Shown here: in pieces, positions 46,600 through 58,944 of the stretch
Numbering within the stretch: the stretch's first letter is position 1
How the letters are laid out: every line of letters begins with the position of its first letter
Source of the DNA: Polytrichum commune
Lineage: Eukaryota > Streptophyta > Polytrichopsida > Polytrichales > Polytrichaceae
Reading direction: 5' to 3'
Length of the DNA: 64,000 nt
Assembly (NCBI GenBank): GCA_950295325.1
Contig: OX485805.1
Coordinates: 56,568,758-56,632,757 of the forward strand
The notes under the pieces: model-generated
Databases searched by the model: none
Seen by the model: the letters and a program-made list of their open reading frames with translations, nothing else
What the model was told of the DNA's origin: nothing
Position numbers and translations under genes: made by a program

Positions 46600-48350
46600 A
46601 TCACCACCTTCATCTTTGGAGGATTTGACACCTTATCTCAAAATTCAACGATATAGGTTAACTTAACATCAACACATGATCAAGATAGGCTATATCCTTT
46701 GTTTATGTCCTTTTAGTCTATTTTGTGCAACAAATAATCTTTACTATTTATCCACTTACTTCAGTAAGCTAGAGTCTTTCTCCTTTCAAGGTTATGTCCT
46801 TGATACCGTATAGGCTGCCTAAAGTAACCTCATTCTTTGTCACCACTGCACATAGCTATTGTGTTTGCTTGACAAGATGCAGTAGACCTAACTCGACCAT
46901 ATTCTTTAGTATCTACCATAAGGTAATGTCTTCCATTCACTTGCATATTTCCTACCATGGCATTCAACACATGGTAATGCCTTGTTCATTTATATCACTC
47001 TCAATCTTTGTCACAACTATGGTGTGTCAAAACTTATTTAGACATGACTATGCCAATTGCAGGCCTCTCAACATGTACCACAAGGTAGTGTTTTTCCCTC
47101 TCTTGGTTACTCTCAACCAAGACTTGGCTATGGCCCTCCTCTTTTATTTAGGTTGATTGCCTTACTTTAACTTTGTCAAATCGTAAACTTGGCTACTAGG
47201 TTATTCGCTCCCATTCACATAGGCTAACGCCCTTCTTAAGGTTCTCAATCATCTCATTTCTCCTTCTTTGTTTCACTTGGCTATCTACCTCCTATTCTCA
47301 TGCAAGTATTCTTTATCTCTTGACCTCCTACTAATCATGCCCTTATATAAATTTCATACGGTTATTGTTTTCTATTTCAACAATTAGTCCTTACCTCCTC
47401 TGACAAGTTGGGTGAATTAACTTACATGCTTATGGCCTCATGACTCCCTCATATCATGCATTTAACTCTCTTTCTTTCTCTACTTCAACGACTTGTGGCT
47501 CTTTGTCGGTTGACACTCTCTCATTCCTCTAAAGATATTTGCTCTTCGCTTTGGCAAGTTGCCCTTACAAGTTGAGTAATCAACTTTATGCTTATTGCCT
47601 CTTACATTCTTACATGCATTTGCTCTCAATAGCTTTCTCAACCACTACATTCTTCCACATTAGGCCTCAAGAGACATTGCTTATTCTATTTCATCTCTAG
47701 TCTTTCTCTCATTAAGCCTATCGCCAATAGTTTGTTCACTTAGGCTCAACTCTAGCTCTCACAATCTTTCTTCCACACATTGTTAACTTTATCTCTGCCA
47801 TCACTCACAATTTAATTGCTCTCATGCCATAGTCTTCCTAACCTTTCTCTTGGTGACAAACTCGTCAAACTTGCCCTCTTTTTCTTGGCGATCCTCTTCT
47901 CACAAGGCTATTACCAAAGTTTACTACTCACTTTCACTTAACTCATATTGTTTACAAACATTTCACTTGCTCAACCTAGCAGTTTACTTGCTTGAGTCCA
48001 TACTCTGCTTATTGCCATTTCTCACCTACACTTCACATATTGACTGACTTCAAACTTCAAACTTCAAATTTGAAGCCTCAACAATCATAATTAAATTCAT
48101 TCAAAGGATTTGAATCACTCGCTATAGTTGATTGCCTTTCCGGCCTATGATTACTTGCGAATCTTAATCACCAAGTATCAGTGATATCAAGTCTATTGCC
48201 TTCTACAAGACTATGCTAGATATTACATTTATCAAATAGCCTCCCTCCTTCCTAGCTAACCTTCTCCTTGTCCCACCGAGAGGGAAGAGAAGGCGGTTAC
48301 AAACAATAACCATCCTAAGTGGTTGTTGTCTTCCGATTTCACTAAGGATG
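46600..48350. other. Pyrimidine-rich plus strand, no gene
   Basis: About 1.7 kb in which the plus strand is strongly T/C-rich with phrases like CTCTCATTCC and loosely repeated pieces (ACAAGTTG..AATCAACTT..ATGCTTATTGCCTC near 47404 and 47568). ORFs here code low-complexity Ser/Leu/Phe-rich peptides. It could be a decayed tandem repeat. Confidence 0.45.
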
Positions 48351-48794
48351 AGATCCTAACTGTTATTTGCTAGATGAGAAGCAACCGAATGGAAAAATTG
48401 CCCTTTTCAACTAGGCTATGGCCAAGAAACTTAGTCTACAAGAAAGGAGTTGCAACTGTATCCTTTGTGGAACTGTTAGCAATTGAGGATTCTACAAAGA
48501 AAAATACGCACCTTGTTATAAATAACTTATTGGAAAGGTTCCAATGGACTACTAATTAACTTGTGGCTTCAACAACAAATGGAGCAATTTTGATGATAGG
48601 TTGTTATCATGGATTGACGACCTGTTTGAGACATGATGTGCTCATTTTGGTCAACACCCATTGCATTGCACATTGAGAAGGTTTGTTTGCATGCGATGGA
48701 TTCAAAACAATACCATGTTTGTTGATTTTGGATCAATTTGCTAACAAAGTTTAAGAGTGGGTAGGGAGAAGTAGCAATTGACAAATGCAACTAT

Positions 48795-49990
48795 GAGCCC
48801 AAAATGAGTGCTCATATTTGTTTTATGTTTAGAATTTAATTAGAATTGCAATTGGAGTGTTATTGAAACAATCAAAAGTATAAAAAGAGTGAGGCTTGGT
48901 GTGGATTTATGTTTAGGCCTTAAGCCATTTTGTGTGGTGAATTAGAAGCTTAGTGACATTAGGGGGTGTTTTGATTAGAAGAGTAGTGTTTGATGAGGCA
49001 AGGGGAAGTGCCTTTGATTTAATTGTTTGAATTAGAACGTGTTCTTGTTGGTTTAGGGGTTGAAGGGTTAGCGGAGAGGATGAGGTCCTACTAAGGGGGA
49101 GAAGGTTTAAGGGGTTGTGATTGGATGCCCTTTCTCTCCTCTTCCTCCCTTATCCTCTCTTCTCCTTAAGTTCCCTCTCTTTACCTTTTCTTTTCTCTTC
49201 TTCAAAATCATTCTCTCTCTCATTCTCTCTCTCATTCTCTCTCTGTCCCTCTCCTCTTTAGGATTTTTGAGCTCTTAGAATTAGAGGAAAAGAGTGTGAT
49301 TAGAAAGGAGGCACGGGGAAGTGCAAGTTTCTTTGGGGGGAAACCGGTGCCAACCGGTTGTGAGGTTAGCTTTATAGTGCTTAGTTATAGTGTTGGGATT
49401 AGTGGCATTTTATAGTGATTAGCTCATAATATTTAATTTGTAGTATTTAGTTTATAGGGCTTAGTTCATAAGATTTAATTTGTAGCATCCAGTTATGATT
49501 TTCGGCCGTGGCATTTAATTCTGGTGCTTAGTCGACTCTCGGGTTCTGAGACTGCAACAAAGCTACTGGACCGGGACTGCAGAAGGTGGTTTCGGCAAGC
49601 CCAGCAGGCTGTTGGTTGAGTCTAAGGGGCTACTGGACCGAGACTGCAAAGGGTGGTTTCGGCAAGCCCAACTAGCTGCTGGTTGAATCTAAGGGGCTAC
49701 TGGACCGGGACTGCTGGGGTAAAGGCTGCATCAAAGAGTAGGGGCTGGGTTAGGAATTAAGTAACTAGATAGGTTAGGATTTAAGAGGTTAGCTGGGTTA
49801 GGATTAGAGTTATAATTAGGAAATCCCGTATAGTGGGAAGTGACACTTGGAAGTGAACTTGTGAGGAGGATGACATGAGAGTGATAAGAGAGAGAAGTGT
49901 TTTTCAACACTTGTATTCTCATCATGGAGTAAATTGATGTGCTAATATGGATGTGAAGCACGAGATTGGGTTGTTGGCCCCACACAAGGA
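48795..49990. repeat. LTR-like repeat, left copy
   Basis: The outer end (TGAGCCCAAAATGAGTGCTC, then TATAAAAAGAGTGAGGCTT) and inner end (GAGAGTGATAAGAGAGAGAA, TAATATGGATGTGAAGCAC) have diverged counterparts in inverted orientation at 55080-56790. It includes CTCTCTCATT runs near 49213-49243 and the 67-bp tandem repeat. Either two inverted solo copies of one element or very long terminal inverted repeats. Confidence 0.45.
49562..49735. repeat. 67-bp tandem repeat, about 2.5 copies
   Basis: GCTACTGGACCGGGACTGC starts at 49562, 49629 and 49696. Each full unit also contains GGTGGTTTCGGCAAGCCCA and GGTTGA.TCTAAGG. Confidence 0.9.
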
Positions 49991-50429
49991 GAATGTCCTT
50001 GGGTTGACAATTGGGAATTAAGACACTATAAACTTAATTGAATCATGGAGTCGGCAACCCATAGCCTCACTGAGGTGGAGAGCAATGATGAGAAAACATT
50101 GGCCAAGGCTAAGGTTTCAAGAGGAATATCCTTAAGGGCATGTGTGGCCAAGGCCGCATGGTGGACCCTTGAGAAGGCCAATGCTCTACCTATTCAAGAT
50201 GCTAACATCAATAAAACATCGTGATTCTAAGTAAGTTAGGAGTTCATTGAGATGAGAGTTACATTCCATGTTACCACGAGTTTGGGTATGACACATGTGA
50301 TTCTCAAAACCACCACCCGGACTAGGACTCTTAAGGGTGGTGGGTTTGGCCTCACAACAACTTAAAAGCTCGATGAATGAATTCTATTTACAAATATTGG
50401 CTATCTTGAAATTCTAGTCTATTCATTGG

Positions 50430-51370
50430 TTTTCTCGAGGTCAAGTGTTGGAGTGGATTTTGTATTATATACCAACAATATTGGATGCTTTCCACGCGGA
50501 GGATGCACGTTGGTACCATCAACCTAGAACCTCCTAGTTTGAGTTTATGCTCCATCTTGTGGTGGATGCGTCGATGGAACTAAATAAATCGAATCAAAAA
50601 TTTCAATATGACTTGGTTGATATTTCAACAATTGGATCCACTTTGGATTCATCGATTTCTATTTTAAAGAGTCATTTTTCATGTGGTAATGGACCTAACT
50701 TTGGACGATCAACCAAGAATTTGGGTCTGTTTTTTTGTCTCAAGCTTAGGTGAATGGTGTGTTAAAAATGAAGGGCAAATGATAATGTTGAAGGCACATA
50801 TCATCCTATGCATCATAAATAATTTTTTGATTGGGAGGACACACTAGAAGAGTGCAAGATGATGGGAGCTATGTATATGCAAGCAATTATGGATAGCTTG
50901 AACAAAAGATTTCATGATATATATGTTTTCAACGTATCAAAACTTTCCAATCCAAAGAATTATCGAAGTGATAAAGAAGTTGTATGACCATGTCAAAGCA
51001 ATGGTTGGAGAGATTGATCATAAAACTTGATGATAGTGGTTGAAAGTGATGCAAGTGGAGCCAAGTTGCTTGAGTTTGTAGAAACTTTGAGGCACGAATG
51101 TGAGAACAAATCATTGTATGAGCCATGACAATTTTGTGGGGTCATCAATGAGTGGTATACCAATTGACCACACCTCGTGGAACTTTGGCAAATATACTTG
51201 TCATTGCCTCAATCATTGCAATTTGTGAAAGGGGATTCTCAAAATAGAATGCTATCAAGAGTCACTTGCAAGCTTCATTGAAGTTGGACACTTTGGATGG
51301 TTTGATGCTAGTATCATTATGTGGGATAGAGGTGGAGAATATGGATTGGAGGACAATATTTGAGTTATAA
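50430..51370 (+). pseudogene. hAT-family transposase remnant
   Basis: The plus strand carries a broken reading frame. 50450-50535 reads LEWILYYIPTILDAFHAED, 50547-50753 reads ...DISTIGSTLDSSISILKSHF, and after frame changes 51212-51370 reads IAICERGFSK, a stop codon, NAIKSHL, SLKLDTLDGLMLVSLCGIEV and ENMDWRTIFEL. The last part is the C-terminal dimerisation region of hAT transposases (SxxxxERGFS..N.IKS.LR..L..D.LD.LMRVSLCG.), as in the plant and animal ZNF862-like group. At least one stop and several frameshifts make it inactive. The upstream N-terminal half is not found, so the element is truncated or separated by other insertions. Confidence 0.65.
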
Positions 51371-51599
51371 AGCAACATAAGGAATTGGAGAGTTCTTCCT
51401 TTGGACTAAGTATCTTAAGAAGTTCAAATTTCTCTACATTTATTTTTGAAAGAATATGATTTGATTTTCAATTATGTGTGAAAGATAAAGAGTTTCAACT
51501 TGATTTGAAAGGTAGTTTTTGATGTTGACTATCACATTGAAAGGAGAAATTAAAGTCACCCGTCAAATACAATAAAGGTGGACCCATAAAAAAAACATT

Positions 51600-53880
51600 G
51601 AAACTAGGCATCGCATATGGATACTGCATTGTTCCTTTCTCTCAAACATCCAAAATTAGACAAAATCTTAAGTAAAGTCACCAAAGAAATATGCGACATA
51701 CCAAATAGCACACCCAACATCCTAAGGCACCTATCCAATGAATATTTTGGCATTGGCACAACCTCACTCCTATCCGATTATGTAAGTGCATCAGACAACA
51801 ACTCATTTAGCACTCAATGACACTCACCAACTAGGAGTGGACCTTATTCGTGCTAGAACGAGAATATGAATATGCATTGACACCAAGGAGCAAACCTTCC
51901 CCGTATGAATCATCTTATTAGAAGACAAATGGTGTTTTAACCCAATTTATATAGCTTGACCATAAGAAACCAAAAGAAATTTCAAAAAACACCTCAGGTT
52001 ATATACATGCACGGCATCACAACCCTCTCACAAATACCAAACACCAACAAAATTGTCATTCTAACACCAAAAGAACTCCCAAAAAACTTACAGACTAATC
52101 AAAGAGGCTCTCCAACTACCCAACACCCTCATTCTGCCCGCACCTCCACAACAACCCCTTATGCAATCACCATACCCTAGGTTACCGTAACAACACAACC
52201 CGTTGCTGACATTACAAAACCACCAACACCAAGGTTGTCAACAGTAAGGATTTATGAGGCGCACACTCCATTAAACACCACTACCTATGCCAACGACACA
52301 CCCGCAAGGCATCACATGCAAATGGAGTGAAGAAACATAACTATTCAACCATGACAACATACTACTAGACCATAACCTATTCTTACTCCACAACTACATC
52401 AATCAAACCCACATACAACACACACAAAAAGAGAGAAAAACAAGCCTCAACCACATCCAATGAAAGGAGACATGGTCATAAGACCACCACTCGCAATCAC
52501 CAACCTCACAATATGCACCCAAGCACACAAATAAGGACATCAATACTAAGCAACATACCATCCAAATCCAAGGCACCAAAGCCTACATGTACAACCAACA
52601 AGGAAATGTCATCGCTACGCTCACCACATAATGAATGTGGTGGTTATGGAACACATATTCTCAAAACAACATGCCACAACTAACAAACATACTCCCCACC
52701 CCCACCCCCTCCCCCCCAATAATTCAACACCAAAATAGTATGGCTTGCCCAATGATACATAACAATCCTACCCAAGATTTAACCCAAAATCATAAAAGTA
52801 GTCAAACAACACCACACAAGGCACCCAACAATCACCAAGTTACTCATTGAATCATTCAACACAACACAATCCTATTACTACTCACATCTAACATGCCCAA
52901 TGCAAATCCAACACTACAACTCTATCCACGACATGGTTATTATTTTCGGATCAACAATCCACGCTAAATTTCCAAAATTGACAAGCCACATACTAGCCCA
53001 CCCCACCGACCATGCCATGAACCTCAAAGCCATACACTAGGCCTACATGGTGGTCAAAGCATATTCTAGGATAGTCACCATCCTCATAATCAACCACAAC
53101 AACTGGACCCCACAACGAGTCCCCCCTAAACCAACACATCAATGTATTATTTCAGATACGCCCCACCCCATAATGACCAAAATAATACCAATAAAGGGAA
53201 CCATACCTCATATCCATAATATGCATTCACAATCAACAAAGCCCCCTAGGACACCCCCAAATTGCACAACACCTAAAACACACCCTCCAAGAAACCCACA
53301 TGATTTACAAAGACACACACTTGATCAAAGTACCCCAACGTAATACAATGTCAAATACTCAAATCATTGGAAGTCCATCCCAAGGTCCAATACACCCCCA
53401 TAGAAAACCCCAACAAACCACTCCTTAACGATTACAATTACATCCACCCGCTCAAATACCATCCCCAACAATGTATCTACACATATGGATCATTCACCCC
53501 TCCCACAGAAAAAAACCCCCAAATGCCACATTGAGGGAACATAGCATGCACATGAGTACGTAGCCCCAATAATAATCTACTAATAGCAATAAGGCTCTTA
53601 TGCTAGCAAAACATCCCAAGGCATGAACTACATGTGATACTATAAGCCATCCAGACCACATAACTAGAAACCTATATCTTTACCAATCAACGACTCCAAC
53701 AATCTCAACCTAATAAACAACACATCCAACACCACTCCACACATCACCACCACCCCGACAAATTGCTTAACGTCTCTACGGTCCACCAAATTTACAACAC
53801 CAAACACAAAATAACAAATAAAATACAAAAATCAGAGCACACACTAGGATATCGGAAACAAGAATACAAAAAATAAAAAT
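51600..53880. other. A/C-rich, G-poor stretch, possibly decayed coding DNA
   Basis: For about 2.3 kb the plus strand is dominated by A and C (CAACACCAACA, CCACACC). ORFs such as 51617-51820, 51956-52180, 52635-52850 and 53047-53343 code peptides rich in Pro, Thr, Asn, Gln and His without a recognised fold. Frames shift every 200-300 bp. A retroelement gag-like region is possible but unsupported. Confidence 0.4.
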
Positions 53881-53883
53881 AAA

Positions 53884-54466
53884 TGCTCCGGTATACTAAA
53901 ACCAAATTTTTTTTTGGGGTCAAACGCCTAGAAGTAGTAGCAAAGTGTTATTTAAATTGGATTTTTTTCATGGCGCCCTGTATTGTTATGTTAGGTACTC
54001 AAATATAAACTATAAAGATGAGATTCTCAAAACTTATCATAATAAGTAATTTTGAAAAGGAAATGGCTAAATTTGGTTTTAGACGTAAATTTCACGACCT
54101 TCAATATTTTGAAGTTGGAATTTTTTTTCGTATTTTCTGAACTCATTATAAGCTCGAGGGTTGTTTAACAAAAATTTGTAGGAAAACATCAATTTAATGT
54201 AATTTTATCATATCTAACAAACATTAGACAATTACGTGTTCAATATACCTACTTGCACACTACTTGCACTATCTTTCAAAATATGTAGATTTTTCTTGAA
54301 AAACAAAATTTCAACATAAATATGCTTGACTTTGTAGATTAATGTGTCTTTCAAATGTTTATGATTTTTCCTTCACAAACTTCAAAGTTAGTATATAGTT
54401 TTGAATCACTTTCACTTAAACCTATGCATGGTAATGGAGTTGTGCACTTGACCGTGCTTGCGCCCT
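53884..54466. repeat. 570-bp dispersed repeat, copy 2
   Basis: Same orientation and order of blocks as 28395-28960. Similarity may continue for some tens of bases beyond 54466. Suggests a second remnant of the same transposon family. Confidence 0.8.
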
Positions 54467-54467
54467 A

Positions 54468-55080
54468 TCATAAACAAAAACACAAAGGCACTTGCAAATG
54501 TGGAGCCACTAAGGACATGGACCCCCCCCCCCTCAAACCGCAACATGTCATAAAGGAACTATCAATAATATACCCACATTTATTGATAAAGAACATAGGA
54601 CAAGAGATACCAATGTCACCAAGTACAAAATCGTCAACATTGACAAATGGCTCTCCGACAACTTCTTTTAGACCACAACCGGAATATCTAACACACAAAT
54701 CATCCAAACGATCAAATTACAATACACATAGAAAATCACAAATTAAATATATCATGGTTGCCAACCCACGCAAACCCCAATCATATCCTATGCAGAAGCA
54801 ATGACCAAGACACGCGGCCACACCTCCTTTTAAAATGTGCCACCAATATATCAAAGCCCTACACATAGCTAAACAAAACAAAGCAATTCACTCAATAATA
54901 CCAACACTCCAAGCAAATAAAATTCAAGAGATTCTTCACACTAGCCAATGTCGCCACCGTTCACAACCAAACCCCATACTCAATGATACCGTATTGGCTA
55001 TGCAAGTGCTATTGTTGTGGTCTCCCAATGCTAGAAGGAAGCTAGTGTCAGCCATAAACCTCCACCCTTATGCATCCTAG
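54468..55080. other. Unassigned A/C-rich continuation
   Basis: Plus ORF 54355-54804 and minus ORF 54707-54468 overlap. Neither shows a recognisable domain. Confidence 0.35.
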
Positions 55081-56790
55081 TCCGGGTGAGAGCCTATGGC
55101 TCACATGAGCTCAATTAAACCCAATTCTATGTTGGATTCAGTCCCAGTGTTCCAACCACATTAGTATCCAACCCACAACTTTATTCAGAATGAATGGAAG
55201 CCATAAGCATTCACAAATGTTTTTCTCTCTTAAACATCACTCACACTTCACTAGTGAGTTTCAACATTTCACACAAGAAAAACACTTTCTACCCTACTTC
55301 CCACAACTATTCTAACCACTAATGTGCCATTCTACCACTCCTAATTTGGTTTCCCTAGCTAATCACCCAAGAGCTAATAGTCTGCGTAGCCCCTTAATCC
55401 CAGCTCCATGGCCTCTATTGCTGGTTCCAGCAAAGTATATTCAACCTAGTAACTAGCCTTCTCGGCCAGCTGCACGAGCATGGTTCCGGCCCATGTTTTC
55501 AGTCCAGCTTCTCTCAATGAAGACTCCTCCGATCCCTTCTCCCTCTGCACCCTTCCTTCCGTCCTCAAAGATTTGTTGATCAAGCAACGCCTTAGCGAGC
55601 TGGAATTCTATAACTGCCATAGCTCCACCCAACATTGCTTTGAATCGCAGTTTGCCCACTCTATCTCCCAACCTTCCATTCAATTCGAGACCACTCCCTT
55701 CCCAACTGACGGATCACTGCAACCTTCGCCGAACTCAGGGCCAACCCTCTGCCCAGTAATGGCCAATTGAAGCAGTTCCATCCCTCAGCATGCTATAGAT
55801 GGCTGCCCAATTCACCAACTATATGGTGGGGACCAAACAACCAGCTGCCTCGCCTCCAGATCATTCCCTTCCGCAGCTCAATTCATCATCCACGGCTTTG
55901 CAACCACTTGTGAGATTTCCCCTGCTCGGGCAAATTCGCCGCAGCTGACTACACGGCCAACGCTCAATGCCTCTCCTGACACTTCAGAGGGCTCCTCTGA
56001 ATTGTTGCGTGGCACCTTAAGCCAGAAATCTAATCCCTTCCCACTGCAAGACAATGCTTACTTCTGCACCAATAGTCAAATTCTCACCGGCAATGTGTCA
56101 ATTGTTTACCGCTTCCTAGGTGGCGAAGTTCGTTCTCCTCGGATGAGTGTGAGCACTGGTAGCTCCCTCGCCACCCACGCGGCCTCTAGAGCAGGGTACC
56201 ATCTCCTCTGCCCTTCTCTTATCCTTGAGCCTTGTTGCTGGTTGGGTAGTTGAATCCAACCATTCCACAACATCAATTGATAGTGACGCTCGACTCCAGG
56301 CTATGGGAGTTGACCCAAACCCCGAAGATCTGCCTCATAGTCTCTGCCGAGCAAGGCTCAGCCGCAACCATCCCGCCTCTTCATTCAAGTCGCGAGAGAG
56401 AGCAAAAAAAAACCTTCTGGCCGCCTTTCGATCCAAGGACTCCCTCCCAGCGAAACCTAACTATATTTCAGCTAACACTTCAATCGGTTGGCTTCCGAAA
56501 AACCACAAAGCCTCAAGCCACCATTCTAAAACAAATACTAACCTAAGTCATAACCCAACTAACTCTAAGCTTCACCTAACAAATAATTAATTCCCAAATC
56601 AATCCTTCAAAGCCTCAAGCCCAAAGTAACTCCTACACTCGTCTTTAAACTCACTCAAACCTAAACTTAAAAGCCTCACTCTTTTTATCTTTTTGAAAAT
56701 TTAATGTAAATCCAAAGCCTAAGGTTTTAATGATTTTTAAAATTAAGAACACATGTGGGCACAATATTGGGCTCACAGCTAGCGTGTGAG
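55081..56790. repeat. LTR-like repeat, right copy (inverted)
   Basis: The outer end in reverse complement reads TGTGAGCCCAATATTGTGCC and later GATAAAAAGAGTGAGGCTT; the inner end has GAGTGATGTTTAAGAGAG and TACTAATGTGGTTGGAACAC. The middle 55480-56400 has no clear match to the left copy. It is GC-richer and carries ORFs of 96-121 codons without recognised domains. Confidence 0.4.
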
Positions 56791-57159
56791 CGGTGGCATA
56801 TGAGCAATGATGATTAGAATCGGGTCGAAAGCCGGTCCTTCATTTTATTAATGATGATAAGACGGGTCACACCCTTAACCATTGAGAGTGAAATCGCTGA
56901 TTCTTGAAGTCATATTCTCAAATTTGAGTACGATATGGAATATAATTGGTTGTAAATTTTAGGATACAATATTTTGGAGAGACCATAAATATTGAAGTGG
57001 ACCCTATTTCATGGATTTCAGGATGTCAATTAGTCCACATTGATAGGTACTTTATTAAATAAACAAACATTACATTGAAATGTAATGTAATGTACCTTAT
57101 TGTGACAAACAACAATTGAGTTGCAACTTCATTGTGCTTTATTTTTCCTTAAGACAAAC

Positions 57160-57758
57160 CTATTTGCTCCTACACATAACTAGGTGTATAATGACACTAT
57201 CATGGCACTTAGCTTGTTCTACCACACCTACAAGCTCAAGAAGACACACCACCTCATTATAGCTAAATTTGGTGGCATAGTCAACCTTATACAAATATCT
57301 AATAAGGTAGTACAAATCATCGCAACATACCCACTGAGCCCTTTTCCCCGTTGCCAATGATGACGTCTTCACAAAATTAGGGCAACTACATTGTAGATTT
57401 TATGCAACGAACACGAGGTATGTCTCCTTCTCTTTGGAGACTATGCTTACGATGAATTTGTATCCAAGGTATAGGATGGTTGTTACACCCACCATATAAT
57501 ACCATCCATATGCGATGTGCTCTCCCATTTGTTTATGTGCCCATGCAGTGGAGCCAACAAATTACAATGAAATGGCTTTGAAAACCATGTGTTGAAGGGA
57601 ACACACATGTTTCCTAGAACATGCAAAATGCGATAAGGGGATGGGAAGGTTGGGCATTGTATCCAAACGACAATGTGGAGACATGGCCTAATGTTGTTAT
57701 AATTGAAAACTATTGCATGCCAATGCAAAAACCTATTTTCGTGTAAGGTTAGTCCCAA
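57160..57758 (-). pseudogene. Transposon ORF fragments
   Basis: ORF 57758-57483 (91 codons) and ORF 57372-57160 (70 codons, with WVCCDDLYYLIRYLYKVDYA and FSYNEVVCLLELVGVVE) share strand with the transposase relic at 58945-60870 and may be its downstream part or another element of that family. The coding quality of the second ORF is good but no start context or conserved domain is recognised. Confidence 0.3.
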
Positions 57759-58210
57759 CCTTCATTGGCCATATGGTGGGAAGATTTGGCCAGTCCAACA
57801 CCCACTTCTTCTTCTTACCCTTCACGCAAAGATTGATGTTATTTGTGCATATCCAAAAATCCTAAGGTATGTGGTTGCTGGAACAAACTCTTTTCTTCAA
57901 ACCTCTGTAGATTGGCATGGGTGTCCCATGTTTACATTTCCCAACTTTGGCCTTGCATGTATGCTTTGTGTTGGCATGTGATGCATGACATTTTTTCTTT
58001 AATGGGTAAGGAAACCTAGAAATGTGTCACTGTGATTCCATACACTCTGACTCCAACATGTTGGTGGTGTGAGACATCACATTCTCATTTTGTTGAATGA
58101 CTCCTCAATGTGAGCCTATGATATACCCGGATTAAAAGATTAAATGTTTGGATTATGCAACAAAGAAGACTAACCATACGTTGTTGTCCTTAGCATGTGA
58201 GCAAATGGTA

Positions 58211-58587
58211 TTTGAAGTTAGACAACTCCAAAAAACAAAATGGGGTCAGACAACCCAAGAAAGACAATGGTGCAAAAGGGCTAGACAACTCCCAATCAAA
58301 TATCTTCATGTTAGAGTTAGACAACTCCAATTGGGAGTTAGACACCTCCTCATGGAAGATCTGTGTATTGGAGTTAGACAACTCCAACTCGAAGATATGA
58401 ATTGGAGTTAGACAACTCCCAATGGATTGATGTTATTCATTGGAGCTAGACAACTCTCAATGAATAAATCTAGTTGGAATTAAAGAGTTCCAACTACAAG
58501 AATGGATGAAATGAATATAGTTGGAATTATACAGTTCCAACTAGAAGAATGGATGAGTGGATCAAGTTAGAATTAGACAGTCCAACT
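58211..58587. repeat. Array of about ten short hairpins (GTTAGACAACTCC family)
   Basis: Regularly recurring near-palindromes with a short loop, often AGAC. The clearest are centred near 58221, 58321, 58378 (TTGGAGTT and AACTCCAA, perfect), 58412, 58451, 58484 and 58531 (TAGTTGGAA and TTCCAACTA, perfect) and 58576. A few more are half-preserved (58250, 58285, 58340). Spacing is about 33-50 bp, and the linkers include GAAGAT and AGAATGGATGA. The first units read GGAGTT/AACTCC and the later ones GTTGGAA/TTCCAAC, so pairing is kept while sequence changes. Confidence 0.85.
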
Positions 58588-58589
58588 AC

Positions 58590-58940
58590 AACATTATGAT
58601 TTAGCCAAAAGATTGTAAAGGATCATACGGTGAAATGATCCACGTATAGAGATAAGGATGTTTTTGGTCCAAATCTAGTAAGACTTGAGACTTTTAAAAA
58701 TATCTCTCAAATACTATGGATAAAGATGGATGGAGTATCTTTGGAGTATAAGAGAGAGCTCGGTGGTGGAGAGAGAATCATCTTTGGTCTTTCTCCTTTG
58801 ATATGGTGGTTTAAGCTCACAACAATCACAATATTGTGTCTAAGGTGTAAAACTTTTGTAGTGCACAAAGTTTGAGAGTTCTCAATAGTAGTGTTTTGTG
58901 TGCATTCAATGATCGTATTATTCATGATCAAAAGAGGAAC
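58590..58940. other. Downstream flank of the hairpin array
   Basis: Contains GAGTATAAGAGAGAGCTCGG followed by a G/A-rich tract and a T-rich stretch. Looks like an LTR or promoter-type end, but no second copy was found in this window. Confidence 0.25.
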
Positions 58941-58944
58941 ATGA

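Noticed and set aside
58211-58587. CRISPR-like array
   Set aside because: Repeats are palindromic, imperfect and changing, spacers are irregular and partly shared, and the DNA is a plant genome.
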